64,000 nucleotides of DNA from positions 62,001 through 126,000 of the forward strand of contig CAJXOA010000001.1 of assembly GCA_913057685.1 (NCBI GenBank), written 5' to 3'. Of this stretch, positions 35,501 to 43,139 are shown piece after piece (position 1 is the stretch's first letter; each line of letters starts with the position of its first letter). Source of the stretch: an uncultured Trueperaceae bacterium (GTDB lineage Bacteria; Deinococcota; Deinococci; Deinococcales; Trueperaceae). Below the pieces are notes generated by a model. The model was not told the origin of the DNA, did no database searches, and worked only from the letters and a program-made list of their open reading frames with translations. Made by a program: the position numbers and the translations under genes.

Positions 35501-38085
35501 CGCGGGAGGGCGACGTGTGGGTCGCGACCTACCCGTTGGGGCCGGGGACGTTGAGTGCTACCGACCTGTCCGCCGAGGTCCACGTGCAGGACGACGCCGG
35601 CAACGCCGCGTCCACGGTCACTCCGAATCCGATCTCCGCGAACACCGTGGCGCCCTCCGTCCCCACCCCGGTCGCGCTCGGGTCGGGCAACGCTTCGACG
35701 CGGCCGGCGCAGGTCCGCAAGGACGGCGTGCCGACCCTCGCCACGCCCGAGGTGCGCCCCACCCTGTCCGGTCGCGTCGATCCTGGGACCACCGTGACGC
35801 TGTTCGTCGATGGGGTGGAGCACGCGACGTTCCCGTCCGACGCGGAGGGCGCCTGGAGCTACACGTTCCCCGATGCGTTCGAGGACGGTGCCTACGAGGT
35901 ACGGATCGCGGCGACCGCGGACGACGCCATCGCCAACACGTCCCCGCCGTCCGAGCCCGTCCGGCTGACGATCGACACGCAGCCCCCCGAGGCGCCCCCC
36001 GCCCCCGACGTCGTGGTGTCCTCGGGGAGCGACGTGCGTCCGGAGGTCGGCGACGCGAGGTACGTCACGCGCGACCCCAACCAAAGGATTTCCGGGTCGG
36101 GGGAGTCGATGACGGACGTCGTGCTGTACGTGCGCCCCGCGATCGAAGCCGCCCAGCGGGCAGCGCCCCAGGTCGCGACGGCCGCCACCTCCGAGCGCGA
36201 CGTCCCGGTGACCGCCTCCACGAAGGACGGCTGGTCGTCGGTGGGGGACGCACCCATCGACGCCGAGGGGAGCTGGACGTTCGCGTTCCCCGACGGCGCG
36301 CTCCGCGAAGGGGACAACGACGTCGCGGCGGTGGTGCGCGACGCCGCTGGGAACCTTTCCCCGATGTCGGGCTCCATCGTCGTGCGCCTCGACACCGCCC
36401 GCCCGACCCTGACGTGGCGGACGCCCCTGGCCGGCGACGCTACGGGCGTGCCGACGCAGGCGACGTTGGCGGTGTCCGGCACGTCGACCGGATTGGACGA
36501 CGGCGCCGTCGTTCGCATCTCCGCCTCCGATGCGACGCGGCACGTGGGGGTGGAGGCCACCGTCGAGAGCGATGCCTGGCAGGCGACGCTCGACCTCTCG
36601 ACGCTCGACGACGGTCCGCTCACGTTGCGGGCCACGGCCACCGACCGAGCCGGGAACGCCGCGGAGCCGCAGATCCTGAACCTGGTCAAGGACGTCGGGC
36701 GTCCCACCGTGCGCCTCGAAGGCCCGGAGGCGGTGGACGGGCCGTTCGAGGTGACGGTCGCCTTCTCCGAGCCCGTTCGCGGGTTCGACGCCGCCGACGT
36801 CGTGCTCGAGGCGGCTGCCGTCGCGGAGGTGCAGCCCGCCGACGACGCCGCGACGTATCGTCTCGCCCTCGTCGACGTCGAGCTCGGGGAGCGCGTGACG
36901 ATCGCTGTGCCCGAAGGGGCGGCGCACGATACGGCGGGGAACGCCAGCTACGCCTCCGACGTGCTCGAAATTCGAACCGGGAGCCCGGCGTCGGCGTTCG
37001 AGGCGCACCGCGCCACCGTCGAGGCGTGGCTGGACGAAGCCGTGCGCGACGACCTCGAACGGACGCTGGACGTCGCGACCACCCAGCTGGAGGCTCGTGA
37101 CGGGGCCGCTCCGGGTGGGCGGTCCGCAGCGGCGTGTGGCGCCTCCACGCCCTCCCGGTCCGACGCGGACGCCACCCCGTGCCGGAGCCCCACGGTCGAC
37201 GTCTGGACCGCTGGCGAGGTTCGAAGCGGTGGGGCGGAGGCCGAGGGGCGCCTGCGGGTACGCACGCCGCGAGGGGCGGGGGGAGGCGCCTGGCGGGTGG
37301 CGGCCGGCTACGCCGTCGACACGTTCGCCGAGGAGGCCGTCGCGGCCGCCGACCTCGAGATCGGCTGGACGCGAGCGGCGGACGCCACCTCGCCCGCACC
37401 CCGCTTCGGGGTGGCATGGCGCACCGACGTCCATACCCGTGAGCGGCGCGATGGAGCGCTGGCGGGTACGGGCACGACGATGGGGACGTCGCTGACGGCG
37501 TACGCGGCGCGACGTCCGTGGCCGGGGGTGACGGTCCGTGGGCTCGCCCTTGCCCGCGCGAATCGCGTGGGCCTCGACGTCGCGGACGACGAGGTCCACG
37601 TCGTCGCCGTCTCGCGCGGGACCGCGGCGGTGGTGGCCCTCCAGGTCGAGGGCCGCGCCCCATCCGAGGGGGCGCACTTCGTCCCGAGCGCCGAGATCGC
37701 CGCCGGGCGCACGTGGCCCGGAGCGGCACGGGTCGCTGCGGAGGCCTACGGCCGGCGAACGACCGGTCTCGTCGCCGACGTCGAGGGCGCCTGGATGGCC
37801 TCCGCGACGCTTCAGCCCCGCTGGACGTCGGCCCCGTTCGTGGTCGCCTCCGACCGTGCGGCGTGGCAGGTGTCGGCCGCGCCGGGCGTCGCGTGTCGGT
37901 GGTCGGACGCCCCGTCCGCCGCGCTGCAGCTCCCCTGCGAACCCGAGCTGGAGGCGTCGCTGACCCGGAGCCTGGACGGCGTGCGCGGCGCCTGGGAGAC
38001 GAACGTCACCGCGACACTGGACCGCGCAGGGTATCGGGTCTCGATCGGGACGCTCGGGACGTTCCGCGGCCCGGTCGGCCCCTGA
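32542..38085 (+). CDS. Giant secreted multi-domain protein: Gly-rich head, Ig-like repeats, possible beta-barrel tail
   Basis: 1847 residues. A signal peptide (to SVHAE, ~36) leads to a Gly-rich domain (~60-290) of the kind seen at bacterial and animal cell surfaces (LEVYLQGGRGGDA ... LLVAGGGGGSAGS). Then come Ig-like modules. The first (~290-393) contains FEVTFSEDVVG. Next are about five ~110-residue repeats sharing GA-x-GxGG-x-F-x-VGD-x-V-x-x-x-W and ending D-x-AGN, one interrupted by an invasin-like insert. Three or four further Big-type domains follow, the last with VAFSEPVRGFDAADV. The final ~350 residues alternate polar and hydrophobic residues and could be an outer-membrane barrel. No LPXTG seen. 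ATG follows AGGAGGAACGCG. Adhesin or S-layer-like role is inference. Confidence 0.8.
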   Translation: MVTLAWKTGSGVVRALRLTRFVAVLAAMVGMGSVHAETNPCDLLMGGTYDAASGTCYLSWGQNKRATLSVPEGIDTLEVYLQGGRGGDAFANSNHGRGGRGGRVRGTVRVTPGQNIHVRTGYMDAFSGGSGGGFSGCSQGGGGGWASGLFDGDRDRASHALLVAGGGGGSAGSQFCRHDFSSNGGHAYNNGSNIGWSFKGPTGGSGRRDTSDGGSNATNGGGTGGGGSPAGHRGSGGTSSSRSTPGGGGGSAYREGRVTGYTFKTRSLEDVEGNTPFASIRYDAGVSVLSLVRLDANPTNASSIAFEVTFSEDVVGVDAAAFVPIGDVGGSVADVQGDGATYAVSVDLAAGDEGVAGLRVRSDTGITSPATNLGMVADYESGETYDVDVTPPHVADGSVSVAGASSAGGFAVGDRLTATWDDAASGEALGYARIAFDVTAVDGPADVAATSTSDGWTGTYDVPAGNDAWSDAALGLTVEDAAGNVTRVPDAALVSVDGVVPDVRSSALHIAGGTGPGGGYVVGDEVTVTWNAGAEGAGVTDVAADLSAFGLGTDVALASSSDATWTTTQEVTQTVDATVDVAVRATRPSGNEGAATVPVRVASLDDSVIHVDAPAAVSTEHPEASITVELRDARGGAMGASAGVVEVATDLGTLGAVDDLGDGRYTVALSAEPEVGGGTATISATLDGAPIAATATVRIDFTAPVVSAGDVTVAGATGPGGRFRIGDDVTLTWSDPEASGANADVAAVTLDASALGGPAEIDATASGGTWTARYTVGNTGVTGDDLPVGLRVRDASGNATTAPRVAGLTLDAAAPVVTRANLRTSGGTGTGGAFRAGDVVTATWTAGAAGDGNVDVSSVTLDFGALGGPTAVSATRDGEAWRASWTLPDPLAVDRADAQIVLTTDDAAGNVTTLASSPFEVDGVAPTVTSGALTVQGASAAGGIFKVGDVVEVRWDDGPGGDANPDAIAEVAVDFGAFGGPERAPATREGDVWVATYPLGPGTLSATDLSAEVHVQDDAGNAASTVTPNPISANTVAPSVPTPVALGSGNASTRPAQVRKDGVPTLATPEVRPTLSGRVDPGTTVTLFVDGVEHATFPSDAEGAWSYTFPDAFEDGAYEVRIAATADDAIANTSPPSEPVRLTIDTQPPEAPPAPDVVVSSGSDVRPEVGDARYVTRDPNQRISGSGESMTDVVLYVRPAIEAAQRAAPQVATAATSERDVPVTASTKDGWSSVGDAPIDAEGSWTFAFPDGALREGDNDVAAVVRDAAGNLSPMSGSIVVRLDTARPTLTWRTPLAGDATGVPTQATLAVSGTSTGLDDGAVVRISASDATRHVGVEATVESDAWQATLDLSTLDDGPLTLRATATDRAGNAAEPQILNLVKDVGRPTVRLEGPEAVDGPFEVTVAFSEPVRGFDAADVVLEAAAVAEVQPADDAATYRLALVDVELGERVTIAVPEGAAHDTAGNASYASDVLEIRTGSPASAFEAHRATVEAWLDEAVRDDLERTLDVATTQLEARDGAAPGGRSAAACGASTPSRSDADATPCRSPTVDVWTAGEVRSGGAEAEGRLRVRTPRGAGGGAWRVAAGYAVDTFAEEAVAAADLEIGWTRAADATSPAPRFGVAWRTDVHTRERRDGALAGTGTTMGTSLTAYAARRPWPGVTVRGLALARANRVGLDVADDEVHVVAVSRGTAAVVALQVEGRAPSEGAHFVPSAEIAAGRTWPGAARVAAEAYGRRTTGLVADVEGAWMASATLQPRWTSAPFVVASDRAAWQVSAAPGVACRWSDAPSAALQLPCEPELEASLTRSLDGVRGAWETNVTATLDRAGYRVSIGTLGTFRGPVGP

Positions 38086-38117
38086 AGCGGAACCGGGTCG
38101 CCCTGCGCCGTCGCCGG

Positions 38118-38145
38118 GTGGGGTCGCACGCGAACGTGACCCCAC
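38118..38145. terminator. Hairpin after the giant secreted-protein gene
   Basis: GTGGGGTC / GACCCCAC, 8 bp with a 12-base loop, 32 bases after the stop. No U-run, so only a possible terminator. Confidence 0.35.
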
Positions 38146-38172
38146 GCCGGGTCACGACGCCCCGCGCCGGCG

Positions 38173-38178
38173 TACCCT
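38173..38178 (+). promoter_or_regulatory. -10 box, leaderless promoter of msrA
   Basis: TACCCT followed by 7 bases and ATG 38186. Confidence 0.55.
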
Positions 38179-38185
38179 ACACCCC

Positions 38186-38803
38186 ATGAGCGACCCCACC
38201 TCTCCGCCCGCGCAGGACGCCACCTCAGCGACCACCCCCCTGGAGACCACCACCTTGGGCGGCGGCTGCTTCTGGTGCCTCGACGCCGTCTACCGCGGGG
38301 TCGAGGGCGTCCACGACAGCGTCGCCGGCTACGCCGGCGGGCACGCTCCGCACCCCACGTACGCCGACGTGTGCACCGGCACGACCGGCCACGCCGAGGT
38401 CGTGCGGCTCACGTACGACCCCGGGGTGGTGACGTTCGACGACCTGTTGAACGTCTTCTTCTCCATCCACGACCCCACCACGAAGGACCGGCAGGGGGCG
38501 GACGTCGGGCCGCAGTACCGCTCGATCGTGCTGGCGGAGAGCGACGCGCAGGCGGAGGCGGCCCGCGCGAAGATCGCCGAGCTCGACGCGGAGGCGACCT
38601 TCGGTGCCGCGATCGTCACCGAGGTGGAGCGGCTCGAGACGTTCCACCCGGCGGAGGGGTACCACCAGAACTTCTTCGCGAACAACCCCGGGCAGGGCTA
38701 CTGCGCGGCCGTCATCGCGCCGAAGGTCTCGGCGTTCCGGGCGCGCCACGCGCACCTGCTGAAGCCCAACCGCGCGACGCCGGGCACGACCGGCGCGACC
38801 TGA
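38186..38803 (+). CDS. msrA: Peptide methionine (S)-S-oxide reductase MsrA
   Basis: Repairs oxidised methionine (S-sulfoxide). 205 residues. The active-site motif GGGCFWCLDAVYRGVEGV has catalytic Cys28. Further family signatures are GYAGG, GTTGHAEVVRLTYDP, and QGADVGPQYRSIV. YHQNFFANNPGQGYC near the end carries a resolving-Cys candidate. The N-terminal ~20 residues are extra Thr/Ala-rich sequence. Convergent with msrB, so both stereoisomer-specific reductases sit side by side without being an operon. Confidence 0.96.
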   Translation: MSDPTSPPAQDATSATTPLETTTLGGGCFWCLDAVYRGVEGVHDSVAGYAGGHAPHPTYADVCTGTTGHAEVVRLTYDPGVVTFDDLLNVFFSIHDPTTKDRQGADVGPQYRSIVLAESDAQAEAARAKIAELDAEATFGAAIVTEVERLETFHPAEGYHQNFFANNPGQGYCAAVIAPKVSAFRARHAHLLKPNRATPGTTGAT

Positions 38804-38827
38804 GGGCCGCCCCGGCGCGCCCTCAGG
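38799..38827. terminator. Bidirectional hairpin containing the msrA and msrB stop codons
   Basis: Perfect 9-bp inverted repeat CCTGAGGGC / GCCCTCAGG with an 11-base loop. Each arm contains one gene's TGA. Same design as at 7357-7382. Confidence 0.5.
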
Positions 38828-39245
38828 CGTCGTCGGGCACGAACCGTAGGGCGACGCCGTTGCTGCAGTAGCGCAGGCCGGTCGGCTCCGGGCCGTCCTC
38901 GAAGACGTGCCCGTGGTGCCCGCCGCACTTCGCGCAGTGGTACTCCGTGCGCGCGTAGCCGACGTGGTAGTCGGTCTTCGTTTCGAACGCGCCGGGGAGG
39001 GCGGTGTGGAACGACGGCCAGCCGCAGTGCGCGTCGAACTTCACCGACGCGTCGAACAGCGGGTGGCCGCAGGCGGCGCAGACGTAGCGTCCGGGCCGCC
39101 ACTCGTCGTTGAGGGGGCTGCTGCCGGGGCGTTCGGTCGCCTCGTGCCGCAGCACCCGGTAGGCGGCGTCGTCCAGGCGCGCCCGCCAGTCGTCGTCGTT
39201 CAGGGCGGTCGGGTCGAACGCGGCGTCGCGGGGATCGTCGTTCAT
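38823..39245 (-). CDS. msrB: Peptide methionine (R)-S-oxide reductase MsrB
   Basis: 140 residues. Zinc ligands in CAACG and CAKCG, substrate region CGWPSFHTAL, and the catalytic Cys in LRYCSNGVALRF. Most family members have RYCINS here, so the two residues after Cys are altered. Reduces the R-sulfoxide, complementing MsrA. ATG 39245 has TACCAT 6 bases upstream (leaderless). Confidence 0.95.
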   Translation of the reverse strand: MNDDPRDAAFDPTALNDDDWRARLDDAAYRVLRHEATERPGSSPLNDEWRPGRYVCAACGHPLFDASVKFDAHCGWPSFHTALPGAFETKTDYHVGYARTEYHCAKCGGHHGHVFEDGPEPTGLRYCSNGVALRFVPDDA

Positions 39246-39251
39246 GCGGGC

Positions 39252-39257
39252 ATGGTA
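39252..39257 (-). promoter_or_regulatory. -10 box, leaderless promoter of msrB
   Basis: TACCAT on the minus strand, 6 bases before ATG 39245. Confidence 0.5.
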
Positions 39258-39297
39258 CGGGGGCGCGGCGGGGCCGTCCGTGGTCCAGGACGCGGCG

Positions 39298-39960
39298 TCA
39301 GCCGTCCGCCTCCCCGAACGCCTGCGCGACCCGCGCCCGACCGACCTCGAGTTGGTCGGCGCCGATCGTGTGCCCCAAACCGGGGTACAGCCGCACCTCG
39401 ACCTCCGCGCCCAGCCCCCGAAGGATCTCCGCGCTGGCCTCGACCCGCCCGGTGGGGATGTGCGGGTCGGGGTCGGCGCTCCCGAGGAACACCGGCGTGC
39501 CCGCCAGGTCGCCGTCGTACGCGTCGGGGTCGAGCGTCTCGCCGATCAGGCCGCCGGCGAACGCCAGCACCGCGCCCAACGGTCGGCCGCGGCGGGCGGC
39601 GACGTCGGTCGCGAGGCAGGCGCCCTGGCTGAACCCGCCCAGGACCGTGCGGGTGGGGTCGATGCCGGCCGCCTCGAGGGCGTCGAGCGTCGCGCCGACC
39701 TTGGCGCGGGCGGAGTCCAGCCACGGTTGGTTGGCCGCTTCGGGCTCCACGAAGCGCCGCGGGTACCAGACCGACCCCGCCGCGCGGGGGAGCCGCACCG
39801 CGACGGCGGCGGTGCGGCCCTCGAGCAGCAGGTTCGCGAGCGGCGCGAGGTCGTCGGGCGCCGCGCCGCGCCCGTGGATCAGGACCAGGGCGGCGTCGGC
39901 GTCGGCGAGCGCGGCGCCGGACTCGAGCGGCGCGAGGGGGGCGTGGGGATCGTCGTTCAC
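39298..39960 (-). CDS. Phospholipase/carboxylesterase-family alpha/beta hydrolase
   Basis: 220 residues. Nucleophile elbow GFSQGACLA (Ser), oxyanion-side motif LIHGRGAAPDDLAPLA, and the catalytic Asp/His in GSADPDPHIPTGR and PGLGHTIG. This is the layout of the small carboxylesterase/lysophospholipase family (acyl-protein-thioesterase-like). The substrate is unknown. GTG 39960 is preceded by GGCAGGAGG. Ends 52 bases upstream of the msrB start on the same strand. Confidence 0.87.
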   Translation of the reverse strand: MNDDPHAPLAPLESGAALADADAALVLIHGRGAAPDDLAPLANLLLEGRTAAVAVRLPRAAGSVWYPRRFVEPEAANQPWLDSARAKVGATLDALEAAGIDPTRTVLGGFSQGACLATDVAARRGRPLGAVLAFAGGLIGETLDPDAYDGDLAGTPVFLGSADPDPHIPTGRVEASAEILRGLGAEVEVRLYPGLGHTIGADQLEVGRARVAQAFGEADG

Positions 39961-40059
39961 GAAGAACCTCCTGCCGGCATGAGACCACGGCGTCCGCGCT
40001 GCGGACGTCGGCGGGGACGGCGTGCCGTCGGCGCGACCCACGTCGCGGCGGCCGCTCGG

Positions 40060-40065
40060 TACCTT
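40060..40065 (+). promoter_or_regulatory. -10 box, leaderless promoter of thioredoxin-like gene
   Basis: TACCTT followed by 6 bases and ATG 40072. Confidence 0.55.
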
Positions 40066-40071
40066 GGGTGC

Positions 40072-40572
40072 ATGACGCACGACGACGCCTCCGACGACGC
40101 CCCGCAGGTCGCCCCCGCGCACGATTGGCCCGACGCCGAGGACTGGGTTTGGCACGGCCCCCTCGGCGCGCCGGGCACGTGGGGGAAACCGGGCCTGGTG
40201 ATGGCCTTCAACCTCGAGTGCCCCGGCTGCATCTCGCGGGGGATCCCGTTCCTCAAGCGGTTGCAGGGGGAGCACGGCGACGCGTTGCAGCTGGCGCTGC
40301 TGCACACCGCCTACGGGCACCGCGACCTGCCGCGCGACGGCGTCGAGCCGGAACTGCTGCGCTTCGCGGAGAGTTTCGCCCGCCTGACGATGCCGATCGC
40401 GCTCGACGTGAGCGGCGAGCGGGCCCGCCGGTGGGGGACGGAGGGCACCCCGCACTGGTTCGCCTTCGGTGCCGACGGCACCCTGGTGCGCAGCGTTTAC
40501 GGCTCGCAGGAGAACGCGCAGACGCGCCTCGAGTACCTCCTCGACGAGCTGGTGCAGGCCCCCACCTCGTGA
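40072..40572 (+). CDS. Thioredoxin-fold protein (TlpA/AhpC-like), cytoplasmic
   Basis: 166 residues without a signal peptide. The fold is suggested by GLVMAFNLECPGCISRGIPFLKRL (CPGC redox pair after the first strand) and the later cis-Pro region GTEGTPHWFAFGADG. Probably a disulfide reductase or peroxide-related protein. The partner is not known. Followed by a NUDIX gene with a possible GTGA overlap, so the two may be co-transcribed. Confidence 0.75.
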   Translation: MTHDDASDDAPQVAPAHDWPDAEDWVWHGPLGAPGTWGKPGLVMAFNLECPGCISRGIPFLKRLQGEHGDALQLALLHTAYGHRDLPRDGVEPELLRFAESFARLTMPIALDVSGERARRWGTEGTPHWFAFGADGTLVRSVYGSQENAQTRLEYLLDELVQAPTS

Positions 40573-40679
40573 CGAGGGTCGGTCGCGGCGACGGCGGTGG
40601 CGACGGCGGCGTCGGCGGCGGTGGGGGCGGTGCGCCGACCGCCGGGGCGGCGGTTGGAAGCGCCGGCGGGGCCGCCCGC

Positions 40680-41177
40680 ATGATCCCCAGCACCCTCGTG
40701 TACGTCGAGCGCGGCGAGGCGGTGTTGATGCTGCGCAAGGCGCGCGGGCACCAGATGGGCATGTGGAACGGCTTGGGCGGCAAGGCCGAACCGGGGGAGA
40801 TGCCCGAGGCGTGCGCGGTGCGGGAGGTGCGCGAGGAGGCGGGGCTCGAGGTGACCGACCTGCGCTACCGCGGCCTGATCGTCTTCCCGCGCTTCGACGG
40901 CCTGAACGACTGGTACGTCTGGGTCTACCTCGCCTCGGCCGACGGCACCCCCGTGAGCGGGGACGAGGGGGAGGTGGCGTGGGTCGACCGCGCCGACCTC
41001 GCCGACCTCGACCTGCACGAGGGCGACCGGACGTTCCTGCCGTGGCTGTGGCAGCGCGAGCTGACGTTCTCCGCGCGCTTCGACTACGAGGACGGGCGCT
41101 TCCAGGGGCACGAGGTGGCGTTCTACCCTGGTGCCGGCTCCAGCGGCCCCGGACGCGGCGGGCGGGCCGACGGGTAG
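40680..41177 (+). CDS. NUDIX hydrolase, MutT/MTH1-like
   Basis: Hydrolyses nucleoside-diphosphate-linked substrates, likely oxidised dNTPs. The Nudix box GGKAEPGEMPEACAVREVREEAGL fits the Gx5Ex7REUXEEXGU pattern. The N-terminal strand (STLVYVERGEAVLMLRKARGHQMGMWNGLGGK) resembles 8-oxo-dGTPase members. Start uncertain. ATG 40680 begins exactly at the domain (165 residues). GTG 40569 would overlap the preceding stop and add a 37-residue Gly-rich stretch. I prefer the ATG because the extra stretch is low complexity. Confidence 0.85.
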   Translation: MIPSTLVYVERGEAVLMLRKARGHQMGMWNGLGGKAEPGEMPEACAVREVREEAGLEVTDLRYRGLIVFPRFDGLNDWYVWVYLASADGTPVSGDEGEVAWVDRADLADLDLHEGDRTFLPWLWQRELTFSARFDYEDGRFQGHEVAFYPGAGSSGPGRGGRADG

Positions 41178-41252
41178 CGTCCAGGGGGCGCGATCCCGTT
41201 CGCCGGGCGGTGGGAGGCGTACGGGTTGGCCGGCTCGGGAGAGGAGGACCGC

Positions 41253-43139
41253 GTGGACGAACAGGGCACCTCGCGCCGGACGTGGGCCGTTCGGTGGACG
41301 GTCGTCGCCGTCGTCCTCCTGGTGGTTTCGTCGGCGTGGGCGGCGGAGCACCTTGGCTACTACGAGGACGTCGCGGGGACGGTGCCGCTGTCGCAGGTGC
41401 CCGACCTGCCGTTCACGCCGCTGGATCGGGGTGTGGCCCAGGGGTACGGAGACGTGACGACGGTGCACTGGTTCGAGGTGCACGTTGGCGCGGCGACGAC
41501 GGAGCCGTGGCGCCTATTGCATCTGCGACCGCACCACGTCGACGAGGTTCGTCTGTACGAGCAGGCCGACGGCGCTCTGCGGCACGTGGGGACGACCGGG
41601 ATGTACGCCGCCGGAGGGAGCGACCCCCGCAACCCGGGGTTGGCGGGGTTCGTGCTCGATGCGGAAGCGACGCCGACGACGTACTACGTCGCGGTGTCGA
41701 CCCGCGATTCGATGGCGCTGTCGTTTCGGGTGCTGGGCGCCTCCCAGGCGCGGGCGGTCTTCCTCCGGACGGTGCTCCCAGCGGTCGCCTACGTTGCTCT
41801 GGTGCTGGCCGCGATCGTCGCCACGTTGGCGTCGTTCGCGCTCCATCGTGACGGGCTCTTCCTTGCGTTCGCGGGGGCGCAAGCGGCGTGGCTGACGTCG
41901 TTCGTCCTGCTCGAGGGGTACCCGCTGCTCGGGGCGTCGTGGAGCGGGCTCGGTGGGCCGGTGTTCGATCACACCCTCCCACTGGCGACCCTGATGGCCA
42001 ACGTGTTTCACGCCACCGTGTTCACGCGGTACGGGGCGCGCCCGTTCGTCGTGTGGGGCTTCGGGCTGGGGGCGCTGACGTCTGCGGTGGCCGCGACGCT
42101 GGTGGCGACGGGGTTCGTCACCCTTGGCCTACGGATGAACGGGTTCGCCGTGGTCGCCACGCCGCTCCTGCAGTTGATCGGCGCCGTCGGGCTTCTGGAG
42201 CGCCGGCCACGGCCGAACGGCGTGATCGCGGCCTACGCGATCCTCGCGCTGGTGACGCTGGGGTGGGTTGGCTCGGTGGTGGGCGCGACTCAACCCAACG
42301 TCCTCACGGAGTGGGCGCCGTTGGCGTACGGCGTGTCGACGATCGCGCTGATGTTCGCCATCGTCGTCGGCTTCGAGCGAGACGCGGATGCGCAGCTTCG
42401 TGAGGCGGAGCGCCTCCAGGAGGTGTGGCGCACCCGACGGGGTGCCGAGCAGCGGGCTCGTGCGCAGCGCGCGGAGATCCTCGACGCGATCGACCACGAG
42501 GTGCGGAACGCCTTCGCCGTCATCGGCATGAACGTGCCATGGTCGACGCTCCCACCGAAAGCGCGGAGCCGGAGTGAGGTGGCGTTCCGCGCCGTCGAGG
42601 AGGGGCTCGAACGGATGCGGCGGCTCGAGGTAGGGGCGGACGGTACCGCCGGCGAGGAGGTACGCGAGCGCCGCTACCTCGTCCCCAGCCTGCGCGAGCT
42701 CGTCGCGCAGCGTTTCGCCACACCCGACGCCGTCGCGGTGAAGGGCGACCGGTCGGTCGCCGTGCGGGTCGATGCGTACGCCTTCGACAGCGCCTTCGGG
42801 GAGCTCCTCGACAACGCTGAGAAGTATGCTGCTCGCAGCACGCGTCCGGCGGTCCTCGTGCAGCGCGTGCGCGGCACCGGGTCCGCGGCGACGTGGTTCG
42901 CGTCGGTCCGCGTGCGCAACGACGTTCCGGACGACGTGACGCTCGACGTCGATGCCGTCTTCGAGCGGCACTACCGCGGCGAGCGTGGCGAGCGCGGAGA
43001 GCGCGGCGAGGTGGTGCCCGGTGACGGGATGGGCCTCGCAGTCGTTCGAACGTTCGTGCACCGCATGGGCGGCACGATCGGTGCGACGTTCGAGAAAGGG
43101 GTGTTCGAGGTATGGATCCGACTTCCGGCGGACGCGTAG
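41253..43139 (+). CDS. Sensor histidine kinase with 7TMR-DISM-type sensor
   Basis: 628 residues. Signal-like helix (VVAVVLLVVSSAWAAEHLG), then an extracytoplasmic beta-sandwich sensor (~40-175, WRLLHLRPHHVDEVRLYEQADG ... TYYVAVSTRDSMALSFRV) and seven membrane helices: the 7TMR-DISMED2/7TM layout. A coiled coil leads to the kinase core: H-box DAIDHEVRNAF (~414), N-box ELLDNAEKY (~521) and G-box GDGMGLAVV (~591). A GERGERGERGE tandem is inserted before the G-box. GTG 41253 is chosen because GAGAGGAGG sits just upstream. A TTG at 41226 would bury that site. Overlaps the response regulator by 28 bases. Confidence 0.88.
   Translation: MDEQGTSRRTWAVRWTVVAVVLLVVSSAWAAEHLGYYEDVAGTVPLSQVPDLPFTPLDRGVAQGYGDVTTVHWFEVHVGAATTEPWRLLHLRPHHVDEVRLYEQADGALRHVGTTGMYAAGGSDPRNPGLAGFVLDAEATPTTYYVAVSTRDSMALSFRVLGASQARAVFLRTVLPAVAYVALVLAAIVATLASFALHRDGLFLAFAGAQAAWLTSFVLLEGYPLLGASWSGLGGPVFDHTLPLATLMANVFHATVFTRYGARPFVVWGFGLGALTSAVAATLVATGFVTLGLRMNGFAVVATPLLQLIGAVGLLERRPRPNGVIAAYAILALVTLGWVGSVVGATQPNVLTEWAPLAYGVSTIALMFAIVVGFERDADAQLREAERLQEVWRTRRGAEQRARAQRAEILDAIDHEVRNAFAVIGMNVPWSTLPPKARSRSEVAFRAVEEGLERMRRLEVGADGTAGEEVRERRYLVPSLRELVAQRFATPDAVAVKGDRSVAVRVDAYAFDSAFGELLDNAEKYAARSTRPAVLVQRVRGTGSAATWFASVRVRNDVPDDVTLDVDAVFERHYRGERGERGERGEVVPGDGMGLAVVRTFVHRMGGTIGATFEKGVFEVWIRLPADA
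42981..43009 (+). repeat. 9-bp tandem repeats encoding Gly-Glu-Arg
   Basis: Three imperfect GAGCGTGGC-like units in frame within the ATP-binding domain of the histidine kinase, in the lid-like region before the G-box. Confidence 0.7.

Noticed and set aside
37900-38085. LPXTG or PEP-CTERM sorting signal at the end of the giant protein
   Set aside because: No LPxTG, no terminal hydrophobic helix plus basic tail. The end looks beta-rich instead.
40569-40679. N-terminal extension of the NUDIX protein from GTG 40569
   Set aside because: The added 37 residues are almost all Gly/Ala and precede the domain. The GTGA overlap keeps it possible, but I chose ATG 40680.
41226-41252. TTG start for the histidine kinase
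   Set aside because: It would place the GAGAGGAGG ribosome site inside the gene. GTG 41253 fits better and yields a clean signal helix.
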